48,700 nt of DNA. Origin: Diplocarpon mali (taxonomy: Eukaryota > Ascomycota > Leotiomycetes > Helotiales > Drepanopezizaceae). Under the pieces are notes generated by a model. The model made no database searches. It was given only the letters and a program-made list of their open reading frames with translations, and was not told the DNA's origin. This document shows positions 34,198 to 46,543 of this stretch, piece after piece. Location: contig JAENRP010000330.1 in the NCBI GenBank assembly GCA_024741835.1, positions 1-48,700 on the forward strand, read 5' to 3'. The translations under genes and the position numbers were made by a program. Every line of letters starts with the position of its first letter. Position 1 is the first letter of the stretch.

Positions 34198-35082
34198 ATT
34201 TTACTTGTTAGTTAAATCTTCTGAAGGTAGTAGCATTTTCTAGGCGGCGGGTATAATAAACTCCTATCTTTCTATCTTATTATTAAAGTAGTTTATAGTA
34301 TACTCGGCTAGATAGATTATCTTTTCCTTTATAATAAGTAAACTATATTATAACTATTATAAACCAAGGGTATTTAGAACTATTTGGTCTAGCAACGTAA
34401 TATTATCGTACTAGGAGGGGCTGTCCTTTATGGTCTAAATGGCGGAGTGGACAATAGTACTTGAGAAACCTATAAATTTTCTACCTTGCGCACTATTTCC
34501 CTATAGCTTTTTCATACCCTTTTAGATAGTGAAATAATTTAATACCTATATAGCCTTTGCCACTAGTTAGTATATTTTAAAAATTTTGCTAAGCCCTTAT
34601 AAGGCGTTATTAGCGGTAATGTCAGTTATGAAGTATGTCTAAAAAAGTGTACTACAGGTACTACTTATAAACTGCAATAACCTTTTCATATACTCATTTT
34701 TCTTATCTCGATTCTTTTGAAATAGATCGATTGAATTAGTATACCCTTAATATTCCTATAGGAATTTTTCACAATCGATTCCCTTTATCTTAAGCTTATT
34801 CTTAAGAAAATTATCGAAGCTTAAAAATCCTTCTTCAACTATAGAGATTCTATAATTTAATACTTCAATAGATGAGTTTAGGAATACCTATTATTCTATT
34901 TCACCCAACGTTCTATAAGTGCTTACCATATCTTCTAATAATCTTAGTAACTTGCCCTCTTATAAAAAGCCACCCTTTAATATTAGCTTATTACTAGTAA
35001 TATTTATTAATTTGCTGCCTAAGGCAACGACTGACATATTCTTCTTAGATATGGCTTTCTTATTTAAGCTTAATAGTACTAT

Positions 35083-35641
35083 AATGAATTAGTCAGCAGG
35101 AGAGGTAGCTCTAAACGAAGAGATAATTATTTAAGAAAGATTAATAATATAAGAGGCCTATATTAGAAAAGATTAATAACAGAAAGACAATAGTAGTAGT
35201 ACTAGTATTATAGGTCTAGTAGGGTTATAGAGAAAGTAAAAAAGTAAAATCGTCGTGCGGAGAGAGGCTTATTTATAGAGTTTGGAATCGCGCTAGTATA
35301 TAAAGGAAAAGTAGGCATAATGAGCTTAGAAGTAGGAATAAAAGTAGGGTATAACGCATATAAGGACCTACAATTGGTAAATGATAATTCTTTAAAGGTA
35401 AGGATAACATTTCAAAGGTAAGTGTCAGAAAGTTGCATATAAAGGAAATAATCAAAGGGTAGATTATATAAAGAACGAAGTAGAGTAAAGAATATATATA
35501 GAATAGAATAATGAATAGAAAATAAAAAGGTATAGGTATATAAAAAGTAGATAATCCTAAAAAAATTCAATATCTAATTCGCAATTTCTCCAAATGGTTT
35601 TTAAAAGGGAGGTAGACTATAATTCTTTAGATCGAATCGAC
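35083..35641 (-). other. Spacer between alpha and beta of Z-c
   Basis: About 560 bp, conserved in Z-b (26605-27161) but without a coding frame on either strand that I trust. It is purine-rich on the plus strand and contains several TATA-like AT runs, so it could hold a promoter or splice signal for beta. This is inference only. Confidence 0.4.
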
Positions 35642-35816
35642 TCAATTGTCAGTTCTATCGTCACTTTAAAGTCTTCTTCTCTTGCGTTAGTTCTTATTTC
35701 TTAGCGATTTCTTAACTTTAAGGACCTCTCTTAAAGGATCTTCTATTAGTACTCCTAGATTTGGTAACTAAGGTTCATCTGAACCTTCTTATAGGCTTAA
35801 GCCAGCTGAGTCCAAC

Positions 35817-35845
35817 CTCACTCGTAGGCTAGGCTCGCGAGTCAG
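35817..35845. repeat. Z palindrome, locus 6 (alpha C-terminal region)
   Basis: Same locus at 27337-27365. Read as LTREPSLRV in the alpha frame; little RIP damage. Confidence 0.9.
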
Positions 35846-36701
35846 TCTTGGCGTTTTTAAACTTAAGGGTAAAAATAAGGGATTGGTTCCTAAATTAAGG
35901 TCTAATACTATATTAGCGTCTTAGTTTGTCTCTTTTCCGAATTTTCTTATAATAATACCTTTATCAATTAATGCATTAGGCTCTTAGATAGCATTTACTT
36001 TATCGCATTATCCCTAAGACTTAAGTCTATAAAGAAGCGACTTAATATTTGTAACGTTCGTCCAGGCCTTAATAAGGGTATTAAAGAGCTTTTGATTATA
36101 TTTTATAAGGTGGATTTTCAATTCGTCTTTATTAAAAAGAAATAACTCTTATACTTCGATTATAATTAATAGATCTATTTAAGAGCATTGATTAATAATA
36201 GCTTTAAAGAGGCTGCTGCAGTTCTTAAGATGAAAAGCTGCCTTGAAAGGTGCAGTAGTCCTATTTGTATTAATCTATTAAGGTACTAGAGGTTGCTTTA
36301 AAGCAGAGATTAAAAAGATAAGGTCGGAGATTTGAATCTTATTTTCTAAGGTATTCTTATTGTAAATAGCTATATAGTTGTTATAAAAGGCTATAAAACC
36401 ATTAGTCCTATAAGGATTATCCGAAAGCATTTTAAGAAGGTGTTCCTATTTTATTATTACTATAATTAGATTGCTATTATTAGTAATAGGTCGCAAGATC
36501 TCCTTTCGCTTTAATTTTATAGTTATTTAAGCTAATTGAGATTTTGAATTAAGTGCCTAAGAAGTCCATCGACTTATCTTCTTTATAAATAGAGTGAGTT
36601 TCACATTCGACTAAGAGCCGACCTACCTATTAAGGCTTTTAAAAGCTGGCCCTTATCCGATTGATAGGATCTGATAATCTAAGACTTGCTTTCTAATAAA
36701 A

Positions 36702-36730
36702 TTGACTTGCGGGCTAAGACCGCAAGTGAA
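36702..36730. repeat. Z palindrome, locus 7 (alpha)
   Basis: Same locus at 28222-28250. Here ACTTGCGGGC pairs with ACCGCAAGT; in Z-b both arms have become ACTTATAGGC and ACTATAAGT, so RIP changed the two arms in parallel. Read as FTCGLSPQV. Confidence 0.9.
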
Positions 36731-38087
36731 AATCGGAATTTCTTTATTAGTAGCACTTGCATCTCTCTTTATTAAAACGACTTAATTGTAAAGACTAAGG
36801 CCAATCAATTAGGGAGGTTTAGGGTAGGCCATAAGCTAATAGGTTCCTCTACTTCTTACTATTATAACTGAAAGGTAGAGTCTATAGTATATTCAAAGGA
36901 CTTATTAAGTAAGACTGAATATTATATTATAGAGAAAATAAGAAGGTATAAAGGTTGCGCTATCTATAAGGCGGAAGTGATAAAGATATATCTCTACTTC
37001 TTATCTTATAATAGAGAGGAATGTACCTATAAAAGCACTATTATTAGTAGTAAAATTGTCGGTTAGGAAGCGGCATTCGAAGGGTTCAAGTATCACAATT
37101 GACCCTTCTTCCTCTATTTCCTCTTGCTATTTATTATTTAGCAATATCGATAAGAAGGAATTGTCTTATTCAATCGGCTCTAACGCCTTTAAGGCTTTAA
37201 GATCAGCCTTGAATTTTACAGCACTTAAAGATGCCTCTATTATTAATAGGTTAGATTTGCGTATCTTTAAAGAGACGAAGAATTGATTATTAAGGTGGAT
37301 TAAAAAAAGATCAACATCTTCTACTATATAAAGAAGTTCGAGGTATTTAATAATTTTATTAATATCAAATCCTTTATAATTAAGACTATAGTAAACCGAA
37401 AGAGAGCGAATATAAAGGTTGTAAAGTCTTCTTCCTTCGATTCCTACGCTAAGAAGATACTATCGAAAGCGAGTTTTTATTATAAAGGATACCTAAATAT
37501 CATATTATTCTCTAAGTTCAAGGTTAAGAATAACCGATTGAGGCATATTGCTATAATTACAAATGTCCTAATTAATAGATTCCTTTTCGCATTCTCTTTC
37601 TTATAAGATAAAATAGTCCCGCTTGACATCCAAGAGATTAGGTTCTTAACTTCTGCAATTATTAAAGAATTAAATAATATTTATAAAGGCGAACTTATCT
37701 AAGATAAGCTATTGAATTTATCTAATAGCTCTTTTAGTTATTTCTAAAGCAAAAGGAATAGGGTCTTCTCTTATATTATCATTTCTAAATCGGTTGTATA
37801 TAGATATAAAGAAGTTAAGAACTAGCTCCTTTAAGTTATTAGGAAAGGAGTCTAAGCGAGCGCATAATCCTTTAGTTTCAAATTGCAAATTAGCTAAGGT
37901 GGCTATTAAATAATCTATCCTTTTTAAAGGTTAAGCCAAAATTGGTCGTTCAACTAAAGGAAAGTCCTTTAAAGATTCCGAAAATTCTAAAGAGACTGCG
38001 CTAAGCGTTTAAGCAATCTGTTCGGCAGCGGTTTTTAGAATCATTTTAATAAGAGGTAGGTTAGGTCCAGTTTTAAAATTCTCGTTT

Positions 38088-38116
38088 TTAACTCTTAGTC
38101 TAAGACCGCGAGTCAA
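38088..38116. repeat. Z palindrome, locus 8 (alpha)
   Basis: Same locus at 29608-29636. Read as LTRGLRLRV in the alpha frame. Confidence 0.85.
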
Positions 38117-39351
38117 ATTATATAGTTTAGCGCTTATTATATCTTTAGGCTAAGAGGCGAATTTTAAAGTAGGCTTAATTATAAATAACCAATTCTCTTC
38201 TTTATTATTAAAGAAATCTCATTTAAACTCTAGTATAGGAGTCCAGTTTTCTTTTAAAACAAGCAACCTATAAGCAGAAGCGCAGAGCCCTAGCATATTA
38301 ATAATAGTACTATTAGGTAGGGTAATATCTATAGCCTAATTTAATCTTTTTATAGCTCTATCAGCTGCTATAAGTACTATATTAAATAGGCCTATAAATC
38401 TGCGACTGCGAATTCGATTGCCTTAGAATTTTACTACTCCTTTTTAAATAATAAAGAAATTGAGAATTTGAATAGCTCTAGCTATAGGAGTGTTTTCCTT
38501 AAGAATTTTTAATAACACTCGCCTTCTATTATTAGAATTAATATTTATTAGGAAACGTAAATAAAATAGGAGTCCTCTCTTATTAATAGTTAAATTATCC
38601 AGTTATCAAATAGATTCTTCCCTTTTATCTTAGTCCATTTTAAAAGTGTTAGCTAAAGTTATATATTAATCTATATTAATTAAGAATTCCTCTTTAAAGA
38701 TTCCCTTCAGTCTTAATTCTTCGGTTAGGAAGTCGTTAAATTAGAGAATTCCGGAGGCTACTTAGGTTGAAAGGTTGCTAATAGCATTTGCGTAAGCTAA
38801 AAGGAGTTTTTATTACTCTATATCTCCTAAGGCTGCGTAGGTCGATTTGAAGCTTTCTAACGATATAATAGCTCTACTATCCTAAGAGAAGTTTATAACT
38901 AGTGCTTATTTATCCCTTATCGCAGTAGATAAAACCATTTGTAAGTTCTTTAAAGGCATATTACTTATAAAAGATAGGGAGTATAAATAAGAGAGTTCAA
39001 TAAGGTATAAGAATTAAAAGGGCATATAAGCTGCAATAGGTTTGCTATATATATATTAAGGAAATTGGACTTTTTTATTTATTATTTAAGGAAAGTAATA
39101 GGAATATTATAATTAAAGGCCAATATTAAGAATGTAAAATAAGTCAAAGCAGGTAAGAATTTAAAGTGATCTTAAAAGATCCATATCTTAAATAATAAAG
39201 GAGGCGACCTTGCTAAAAATGTAAAAATAAAGATTAAAGGAAAGTAAGATAATTGATAGGCTAGGAAATCGTTTAGTATTCCTATTTGCATTCTTCGGAT
39301 ATTTTAAGAATAATGACTTAAGGTTGCGATTAATTAGGTATTTTAATATTC

Positions 39352-39380
39352 TTTACCTGTAGGACCGGCTTATAGGTTAA
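39352..39380. repeat. Z palindrome, locus 9 (pol tail)
   Basis: Same locus at 30870-30898. Read as LTYKPVLQV in the pol frame. Confidence 0.85.
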
Positions 39381-40786
39381 ATTGGAAAAATCTTAGTCTT
39401 TATCTAAAGGTTCAAAATTGCTTATATTACTGTCGGTTCTTATAAAAGATTCGGAGGTTATATCAATTTCTAATTCGTCTTTTAAAAGGAATAAGGTCTA
39501 GTCGCATTAATAAAAGCGCTTTAATCAGTTGGCTGCGAAGGTTCCTTTAATATCGACTCTATTAAGTTCCTAAAGAGAATAGTATCCCTTTTCTTCCTAC
39601 TCAGACTTAACCTTAAATAGACTAAGCTATCGATAGTTAAGTTTAGTATCTACGGATATATTAATACTTCTTACAATATCGTAGACTAGGACGAGATCAT
39701 CTTTTCAAATAGGATGCGTTTTAAGTACTTTAGAAGTAGCCTACGCTTTCTTAACTTTTTCCTAATATCGTTTCTTTTATAGAATGATTTCCTTTATATT
39801 TATATCTTAGAGCTTAAGTTGTCGGCATCTTATTATAAGCAAATTGGAACAGTTCCGAATTTGACTATAGTCGAATAATCTTCAAATAGGCTATTAGAAT
39901 TCAAGAGGGAGCTATGCCTTTCTACTATAGATAAGGAAGAATAGTATAACTCTAGTCGGTTTATAAATTATCGTTCGATAAGCAAAGAGTATTTTATAAA
40001 AGCGTTTTATCTAATCTTTAAATCCTTTATAAGTAACTTTAGATAGACTATTAAGAATATTATAATATCCTCGTTCTATTACTTTATTAGCTTTCGAGTT
40101 ATACGCTAAGATTTGAACCCATTTGATACTATATTTTCGTAAGAAAGCTTTAACTACTCCTTTGTTTTTAAGGCCTTTATTAATAGTTAATCTGCTAAAA
40201 AGTCCATAGCGATAGACTATGTCTTTTTAAAGGAACTTTGCAATAGATTTAGAGTTAGCAGATCTTAAAGGTCGTCCTTTAGGCCATCCTAATAGGTCTT
40301 CCTTTGTTAAAATAAAATATATTATCCTATTCTTAATAGTTAGTACTTATATAATATTAAGGCTGACTTTATAGAAAAGGCCTAATAGCTAGGTTAGGAA
40401 TAAGGGATTTTCCTTATAATTAGGTTTTCGTTTCTAATAAGGGATACAACTCTTTATAAAAGCTTTGCAGTCCTTAAAAGAGCCTTTCTAAAAGAATTTT
40501 CTTAAGAGTTAGTAGTAAGTGGACTTAGCTCTTTAATAGCTAGTTTCCTTATAAATATCCTAGATAGTCTTAGCCCTTAGTTTTTTATCGTTTAAGTAGA
40601 ATTATATAGGGAATGAGTTATTGCTCCTTTTAAACAATTGTCTTCTTTACATTAGATAAATTAGAGCTTTAGCTTTGAATTTCTAAAAATCCTTAAGAGC
40701 AACTGTCTTTAGTTATTTAAGCGTGATTAAAAACTTTGCGATTTCTTTAGAGTCACTTAAGTAGTTAAGTGATAAAATTCTCTTAT

Positions 40787-40815
40787 TTGACTCGCGGGCT
40801 AGGCTCGCAAGTCGA
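40787..40815. repeat. Z palindrome, locus 10 (pol, between RNase H and integrase)
   Basis: Same locus at 48046-48074. Here pol reads a different frame, RLASLARES; the TGA that this frame would have in the consensus is CGA. This shows that the conservation is in the DNA and not in one peptide. Confidence 0.9.
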
Positions 40816-42752
40816 GTCCCTTTAAAGTGATATATTAATAGATAACCAACTTCGTTTTCTACCTATTTATTAATATCTATTTTATCCTCTTTAATCAAAT
40901 CAGAGGGGTAGGGCTGAGTTCTTTTTAAAAGGCCGTCTGCAGCGGTATTTTTCATTCTTAGAATATATTTAACTTCAAAGTCTATTAGTCTTATTTAAAT
41001 AATCCATTTTATTAGTAAGACTTTAGGTAGGTCGCTTACAGCTTTATTTAATTGTTCTATTAGTACTTTAATATTAGTTTCAAAGATAAAGTAAGTGCTA
41101 TAAAGGTCGCTTCTCATCTTTTTTATTACTTTTAAAGCTCCTTTGCATTCCTATTTAATAGTATTATACTTTATCTCTATTAGATTCTAAAGACCACTTT
41201 CAAAGTGAGCTAAATGTCTTTTCTATTAGCTATCAGCTTATTAAAGGACGGCATCCTATCCGATTAAGCTTGCGTCAACTGTTAGTATTATTAGCCTAGC
41301 ATCGGCTTTATAATCTATTTTAATCAGATATAGCGCTTTAAATAACGCTTGCTTCAGTTGTTTTATAGCCTTTATTTAGGGTTTCTCCTATTGAAACTCA
41401 GCCCCTTTTTAAAATAAGGTGTAAATAGGCGCTGCCTTTTTAGCGAAATCCTTAATCTAAATACAATAGTATACTATAACGCCAATAAACGCGCGAGCTT
41501 CTGCTATATTATTATACCTCTTCTATTTGTCGATTTTAAGTACTTTAGCCCTTTAAGGACTTCGGCTATTGGAATCAGTAATAAAACTAATAATTTCTAT
41601 TGATAGAAGATAGTATTATAACTTCGGACCAACTATTGCTCTTACCCTTTCGAATCGTATAAGCACTTAGTCCAGGTTTTAAATGTGTTCTATTATAAAT
41701 TATTATATGCTAAGAAGAACTTCTTTATAGTTATAAAATGATCTTAATCCTTTTACTCTTATATTGTCTATATAAGGGAGCGCAATATTAGGTATATAAT
41801 CTACTAATATCTTATAGATTACTTAAACAAATTGAGCGATCGAATTTATAGCCCTTTAAGGTAATCTTATTATCTGAAGTAGCTTAAGAGGGGTTTGAAT
41901 TGCTATTATATCTCTCGATTTAACGTTAAGAATAAATTAGTTGTATTTAAAGAAAAAGTTAATAAGAGAGCTATAGGTTAATCCTATGAATTCATTTAAG
42001 AACTCATCTATATTCGAAGGAATATTAGCATCCTTAATAGTTACTTAGTTCATCTCTACTACTACTGTTATTAGTCTGTAAGTTCCCTTCTCTTTCTTAG
42101 TAATTAAGAACTATTTATTCTTATAAAGGCTATTATAGAACTCGAGAACTCCTTGCTTTAGTCTGTCCTTTAATATTTCGATTACCTTTTCTTAAAGAGC
42201 TTTAAGGACTTTGAATGTTTTCTCTTACTAGGCTTTATAGGGTATTGTCTTAATCTTAATATAAGGCGTGACCTCTTCTCGAATCTGGCCAAGTTCCGTC
42301 TAATTAAAAGCTAAGGCGTCCTCTCGATTTATTAAGGTTTTATAAAGTAGTTTGCATTCTTATTCTATCAAGTTATCTCCAATTTTCAGTATATCGAAAC
42401 GTTCTTTTATTAGCCGATATCTGATAGGTTTATTAGAAAATCTGCTTATAATAAACTTATCGAATTTGCCACCCAGCTTTAGAGGTCGAAGCTTTTTGTC
42501 TTATTTAAACCAATCGTCTAGTCCTTTAGGCTTTGAGCTATTAAAGATTCCCTAATCTATCGGTTGTACTTTATCAGCCTTGCTTTTATATATAGTTCGA
42601 ATATTAGCTAGTACTATGCTTCTCTACTTCTTTCCTTTTTTATTAAATCCTATAAAACGGTCCGAATTTTCCTTTTTAAAAACAAATAAAAGATTTTCTA
42701 AGTCGTTAATTTAAAGTGCGTAGATAGAAATGTTGTTAGTAATTTTATTGTT

Positions 42753-42781
42753 TTTCACTTATAGGTCCGGCCTATAAATGG
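42753..42781. repeat. Z palindrome, locus 11 (pol, between protease and RT)
   Basis: Read as IYRPDLQV in the pol frame. No second copy is in the window. Confidence 0.75.
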
Positions 42782-42916
42782 TTTTTAAGTTTTTTAAAAT
42801 GATTAGTAAATTATCGAAATTTGTAAAATAAACTCTCTTTTCTACCTTATTTTTCTTTTTTCTTAATTGTTAAGCTAATAAAACGCCGATTGTACTATTT
42901 TTTTAAAATTCCAGAT

Positions 42917-42945
42917 TTAACTCTTAGTCTAGGACCGCGAGTTAA
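42917..42945. repeat. Z palindrome, locus 12 (pol, between protease and RT)
   Basis: Read as LTRGPRLRV, in a short stretch where the open frame differs from that of the rest of pol. Confidence 0.8.
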
Positions 42946-44831
42946 ATCGCTATTATTCAAAATCGGCAAACTCACCTTTCTTTTATTATAACTCCTCGCT
43001 AGGTGCCTTCCTTTACTAGCATTAAGCCTAGCCCTTATACTAGCTAATCGTTTCTTAAAACCTTATTTTAGAATTCGGCTATATCTCTTGCGATAACTAT
43101 TTGTCCTTCTAAGGATCGATTTGTATTCTAAAGGCTAGCTTTTATAAGCCTATCTTTAAGATAGTTAAATATTAGCTGAGATTTTAAAATAAAGGGCATT
43201 TTTAAAAGAATGTCGTTTGAGGAATTCTCTATTATTAGAAAGTTAGTATAATTAACGATTCCTCTAACTCTAACCTTTACATTTTTCACCTATTTATTAA
43301 AATTGTATTTCGATCTAAAGATAGTCGAATAAATAAGGAGTCGATTACTAATAATTATCAATTGAGCTATTTCTGCCACTTTTCTAATCATTATATTAAC
43401 TTCTGAACTATAATCAATCAGAGCCTTTACTTTAACTAATTCTTCTATAAAATAAATAATAATAGGGCTTTTTATTACAACTATTAAACAATTTCGATTG
43501 ATATTCTAAGATGTTAAAGCTATTGCTATAATATCGTAGTACCTTTAGGTTCCTTCGTCTTTTGCAATCTAAAGACATTTGATTAAAGCTAAGTGCTTCT
43601 TAAAGTTCTTTTGCATTACAATTTCCATTTCCTTATTATTATTCAAATTTTTAAAGGCAACTGGGATATGCTTTCTTAGCACTTTATTAAAGCGTCTAAT
43701 CAAACTAAATAGGTCTTTAAACGTAAGGTTAATTTGCTAAGCTATAATATTCTCTACAGCTTTCTCTATTATAATTAAACTAGCGTATTTATCGACGAAT
43801 TTCTCCTATTTTAATATCTGTCTCTTTCGCTTAAGGTCAGGGGTCTGCGTAATAACTTCAACTTCTTAATCTTTAAGCTTAAAGCCATCTTCGTCTATTA
43901 TATCTCTAATTAATTCGTCTACTATATCGGCTTTATCCTCGTCTACTACAGTTTCAGACTATTAAGTATCTTTTAGCGTTTGGACTCTATATTGAGATTC
44001 CCAAGTTATATGCGCTAATTTCTGGACTTTGGCTGGTTTTATTAGTATTAGTAGAGTAGAAGATCTAGAAGAACGCTAAGAATTCTAAGGGTTCTTAAAT
44101 ATAGAAGCAGTATTAATATCGGCTGAAATATTATTATTAACCTATCCTAAGACAGAGATACCTCTAACTTCTATAGCTATTTAATCAGAAGCTAAGTCCT
44201 TAAGAACTCCCTTAGGTAGATTGCTAATTAGACCTATATATATATAAGTTGGAATTTTAGCGTTTATATTTATAATACGCTATCGTTCGACCAAATTCTC
44301 GTCCCATTTCGTACTATATATTATTATTCGAACAGTCTATAACTATAAGCGATTCTAGTGCTTTTTAATAGGGATAGCTTTTAGCCTAGGATCCTTAATG
44401 TAAAGCATCCTATACTTATTAATATATATAACCTTAGTATTAATAAAACGAAGGAAAAGAAGGCAATTATTATAATACTTATATAAAGCGTAGTTAGGTT
44501 CTTTATTATTGTAAAAGTTGTAGGTTAGTCGTCTTCTATTGCTATTCCCTTAATACCTTATAGTATTAATATTAGCAAAGTGCTAGTTAAGATTAATTTC
44601 TCCTTCTTCAATCAACTATTAAATTCTTATATTAGTAGGTTGTTTTAAATAATAAGAAGCAGGAGTCTGGTAATAGGAACTACTATATTAGCTTATAGTA
44701 GCTGAGTTTTGCCTATTACTAAATTAGGGAATATGCTATTTTTCCTATAAAAGATCATTAATCTTAGTTTCTAAGCTTTAGATTTGGAGTTTTGCAAATT
44801 AGGTCTTAAGTTCCTTAATTCTAGGGTTGGA

Positions 44832-44860
44832 TTTCACTCCTAGGTCGGGCTCATAAGTAA
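44832..44860. repeat. Z palindrome, locus 13 (gag)
   Basis: Read as LTYEPDLGV in the gag frame. Confidence 0.8.
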
Positions 44861-45596
44861 AAGGTATGACTACTAGGTTCTTCTTTACCTCCTCTATAAC
44901 TTCCAAAGCCTTTGAGTATTCTTGAACTAGGCTCTTAAGGTCTTTAGTATAAGAGGGAGTAAGGGCTTTTTCCTACTCTATAATATTAATAATTCTCTTA
45001 CTAAGATCTGATTTCAAAGTAAAGGCTGCGAATTCCTCAAATAAGGCAAAGGTTATAAAGTCTTACTTATTAATCTTAAAATGCTTAATAATCTTATTTC
45101 AAAGTCTAATAGGTAATCTGAGTAAGAAAAGGCGGCCTCTTTCAACTTCGCTAAGTATTTTCTAGCTAATCAAGGTATTTAATATATAAGTAAAAGTCCG
45201 ATAATAGTTCTTAAGTTCCTTAAGAGTATAAGTGATTAGAACAAATTCCTTTAAGAAAGCTAAGGTGTTACAAATCTGCTATCTATCAAATTTGCGAAAT
45301 TCAGATTTAAAGGCCTTAATAAGGAGTTCCTATAAACTATAAGTTTTCCATTTAGGGAGAGACTTAATAATATCCTTACTTATATAATCATAGTAGCAAG
45401 GAAGTTAAGAAATCATATCCTCTTATATAATACTAAAATCGTAATAAGTTTCCTTATATTGCTTAAGGAAATCAGTAATATTAGCGCCTATAAAGTAAAA
45501 AGCGCTAAGGGAACTAAGAAGGGGAAAGTGACTAATAATAGCCTTAAATGCGGCCATCATCGTTTTATACTAACCGTCTAGGTTAATAGAATCCAT

Positions 45597-46543
45597 AAGA
45601 GGCAAAGGGGAAGCTTTAATATTGCGAGATTAATTGCTAAAAGGAGTACTTCGAAATTCAAAAGGGCTTAAAAAACATTTAAAATCTAAGTCAATCTTAG
45701 AGTAACTAAGACAAGTTTGAAAAGATTTAAACAAAGGGTTAATAAAAAGTTTAAAATTGTTATTATTTTTAGTGTTTTCTAATATCGATATTAAAAAAGT
45801 AGGTAGTAGTCCTAAGTTATTTAAGGATGTCTTTTTATCCTCTTACTCGTAGGCTAGGCTTAGGAGTAGAATTCCGGATTCCGCTAAAAGTTTAATCCGA
45901 GTTTGCTAAGAGATTTTAAGTAGGTACTAAATAGCTAATAAGAGCGTCGCGACTAATTATAATAAGATAAGGTTTACTTAATTAAAGACCAATTTCTAAG
46001 ATAAGGTTTATATCTAAGATTCTTCTTAGCCTTTAGGCTAATTCCTATTAGTCTTTAGAATAAAGGGGTCTCTAGAGACGATTCCGAGGCAATTTTTAAA
46101 GTTCTATTAAGCTAAAGCGGCTGAATTATCGGATTCGGATTTCTAAAGATTCTAAGAAGGCACTTCCAATTGGAGTTTGCGCTTAGTATTACTCGAGTAC
46201 TCGAAACTACCGCTATTTAAGATTGCTATTATAAGGTTCGCCAAACTTTTCATACTAAGAAGCCGAAAATTCCGAAAATCTCGGAGTTAAGGAAGAAAAT
46301 AGGGGTTTTCAAAGCAGAGCCGAAAAGGGAAAATCTAAGGTTATTAATAGTTGCTAAACGAAAATCGATAGTTCTAAGTAACTAAGCGATTAAGGATAAG
46401 GGTTTTAAAATTAATCAAAATGCTATAAGTGTTTCAAAGATATATTCTTTAAAAGGCCGGTCTCTTATTTGCAAACTAAGAGATTAATAAGGTCGTATAA
46501 GAACGGAAATCTTAAGAAATCGGTCCCTGCATAGGTCACTAAT
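45597..46543 (-). other. 5' leader of Z-c with probable primer-binding site
   Basis: About 950 bp without a supported ORF. On the minus strand the LTR end GTTTTAT is followed by ATTAGTGACCTATGCAGGG; if TAG is a RIP product of TGG, the primer-binding site starts TGGTGACC a few bases after the LTR. I cannot name the tRNA. The leader contains palindrome locus 14. Confidence 0.6.
45841..45869. repeat. Z palindrome, locus 14 (5' leader)
   Basis: Upstream of the gag ATG, hence not translated; arms ACTCGTAGGC and GCTTAGGAGT. Confidence 0.8.

Larger units (their letters stand above)
31618..35082 (-). pseudogene. Beta ORF of element Z (Z-c), about 1154 codons
   Basis: Start chosen at 35082, where Z-b still has ATG (ATA here); end at the TGA shared by three copies. 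Near the N-terminus it reads YRTLGEIE and FDNFLKNKLKIKGI, then AI*VLNYFTI*KGMKKL*GN (about 34560-34498) and GRKFIGF. Each matches alpha at the same relative place, so beta and alpha are paralogues. The C-terminal part has an Asn/Asp tract from (AAT)n and a basic end. Palindromes are at 31933, 32753, 33983 and 34169. A 2-bp indel in a G run near 31919 shifts the frame locally. No known domain is recognised; it does not look like an envelope protein (no signal or membrane helix at the end). Confidence 0.75.
35642..38938 (-). pseudogene. Alpha ORF of element Z (Z-c), about 1098 codons
   Basis: From MVLSTAIRDK (ATG 38938; a further in-frame ATG seven codons upstream at 38959 is possible) to a TGA at 35644-35642. 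Landmarks shared with beta: YAALGDIE (about 38840), FNDFLTEELRLKGI (about 38730), AIQILNFFII*KGVVKF*GN (about 38475-38415) and RRFIGLF. The middle is Leu/Ile-rich and mixed charge; the C-terminal tail is basic (KVKKSLRNKN). Palindromes are at 35817, 36702 and 38088, all in the alpha frame. It lies 205 bp downstream of pol on the same strand. No known family or catalytic motif is recognised. A role as a co-expressed accessory protein of the retrotransposon is inference from position and conservation in two copies. Confidence 0.75.
39144..45596 (-). pseudogene. Gag-Pol of element Z (Z-c), Ty3/gypsy type, about 2150 codons
   Basis: ATG at 45596; one phase holds at nearly all tested landmarks. 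Gag: IGANITDFLKQYKETYYDF and SLPKWKTY, with a possible zinc knuckle near 44480. Protease ALIDYSSEVNIM (about 43420; DSG mutated to DYS). RT: KVIEILKDRLKQGVLEFYNS (about 42180-42120) and LPYIDNIRVKG (about 41780). RNase H with TVDASLIG (about 41280). Integrase about 40600-39700. The sequence continues past integrase to a palindrome-bearing tail; the stop at 39144 is the first TGA, an earlier RIP-derived stop could be the original. Between about 43000 and 42860 frame 2 has two TGA and a neighbouring frame is open, so indels or a programmed shift are possible there. Confidence 0.85.

Noticed and set aside
31618..35082. Beta as a retroviral-type envelope protein because it follows pol
   Set aside because: No signal peptide, no C-terminal membrane anchor, no cleavage motif, and it is a paralogue of alpha.
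35273..35455. 60-codon hydrophobic minus-strand ORF between alpha and beta
   Set aside because: Not conserved as an open frame in the Z-b spacer; AT-rich sequence readily gives Leu/Phe-rich open frames.
42352..42555. 67-codon plus-strand ORF
   Set aside because: Antisense to the region before the RT of Z-c.
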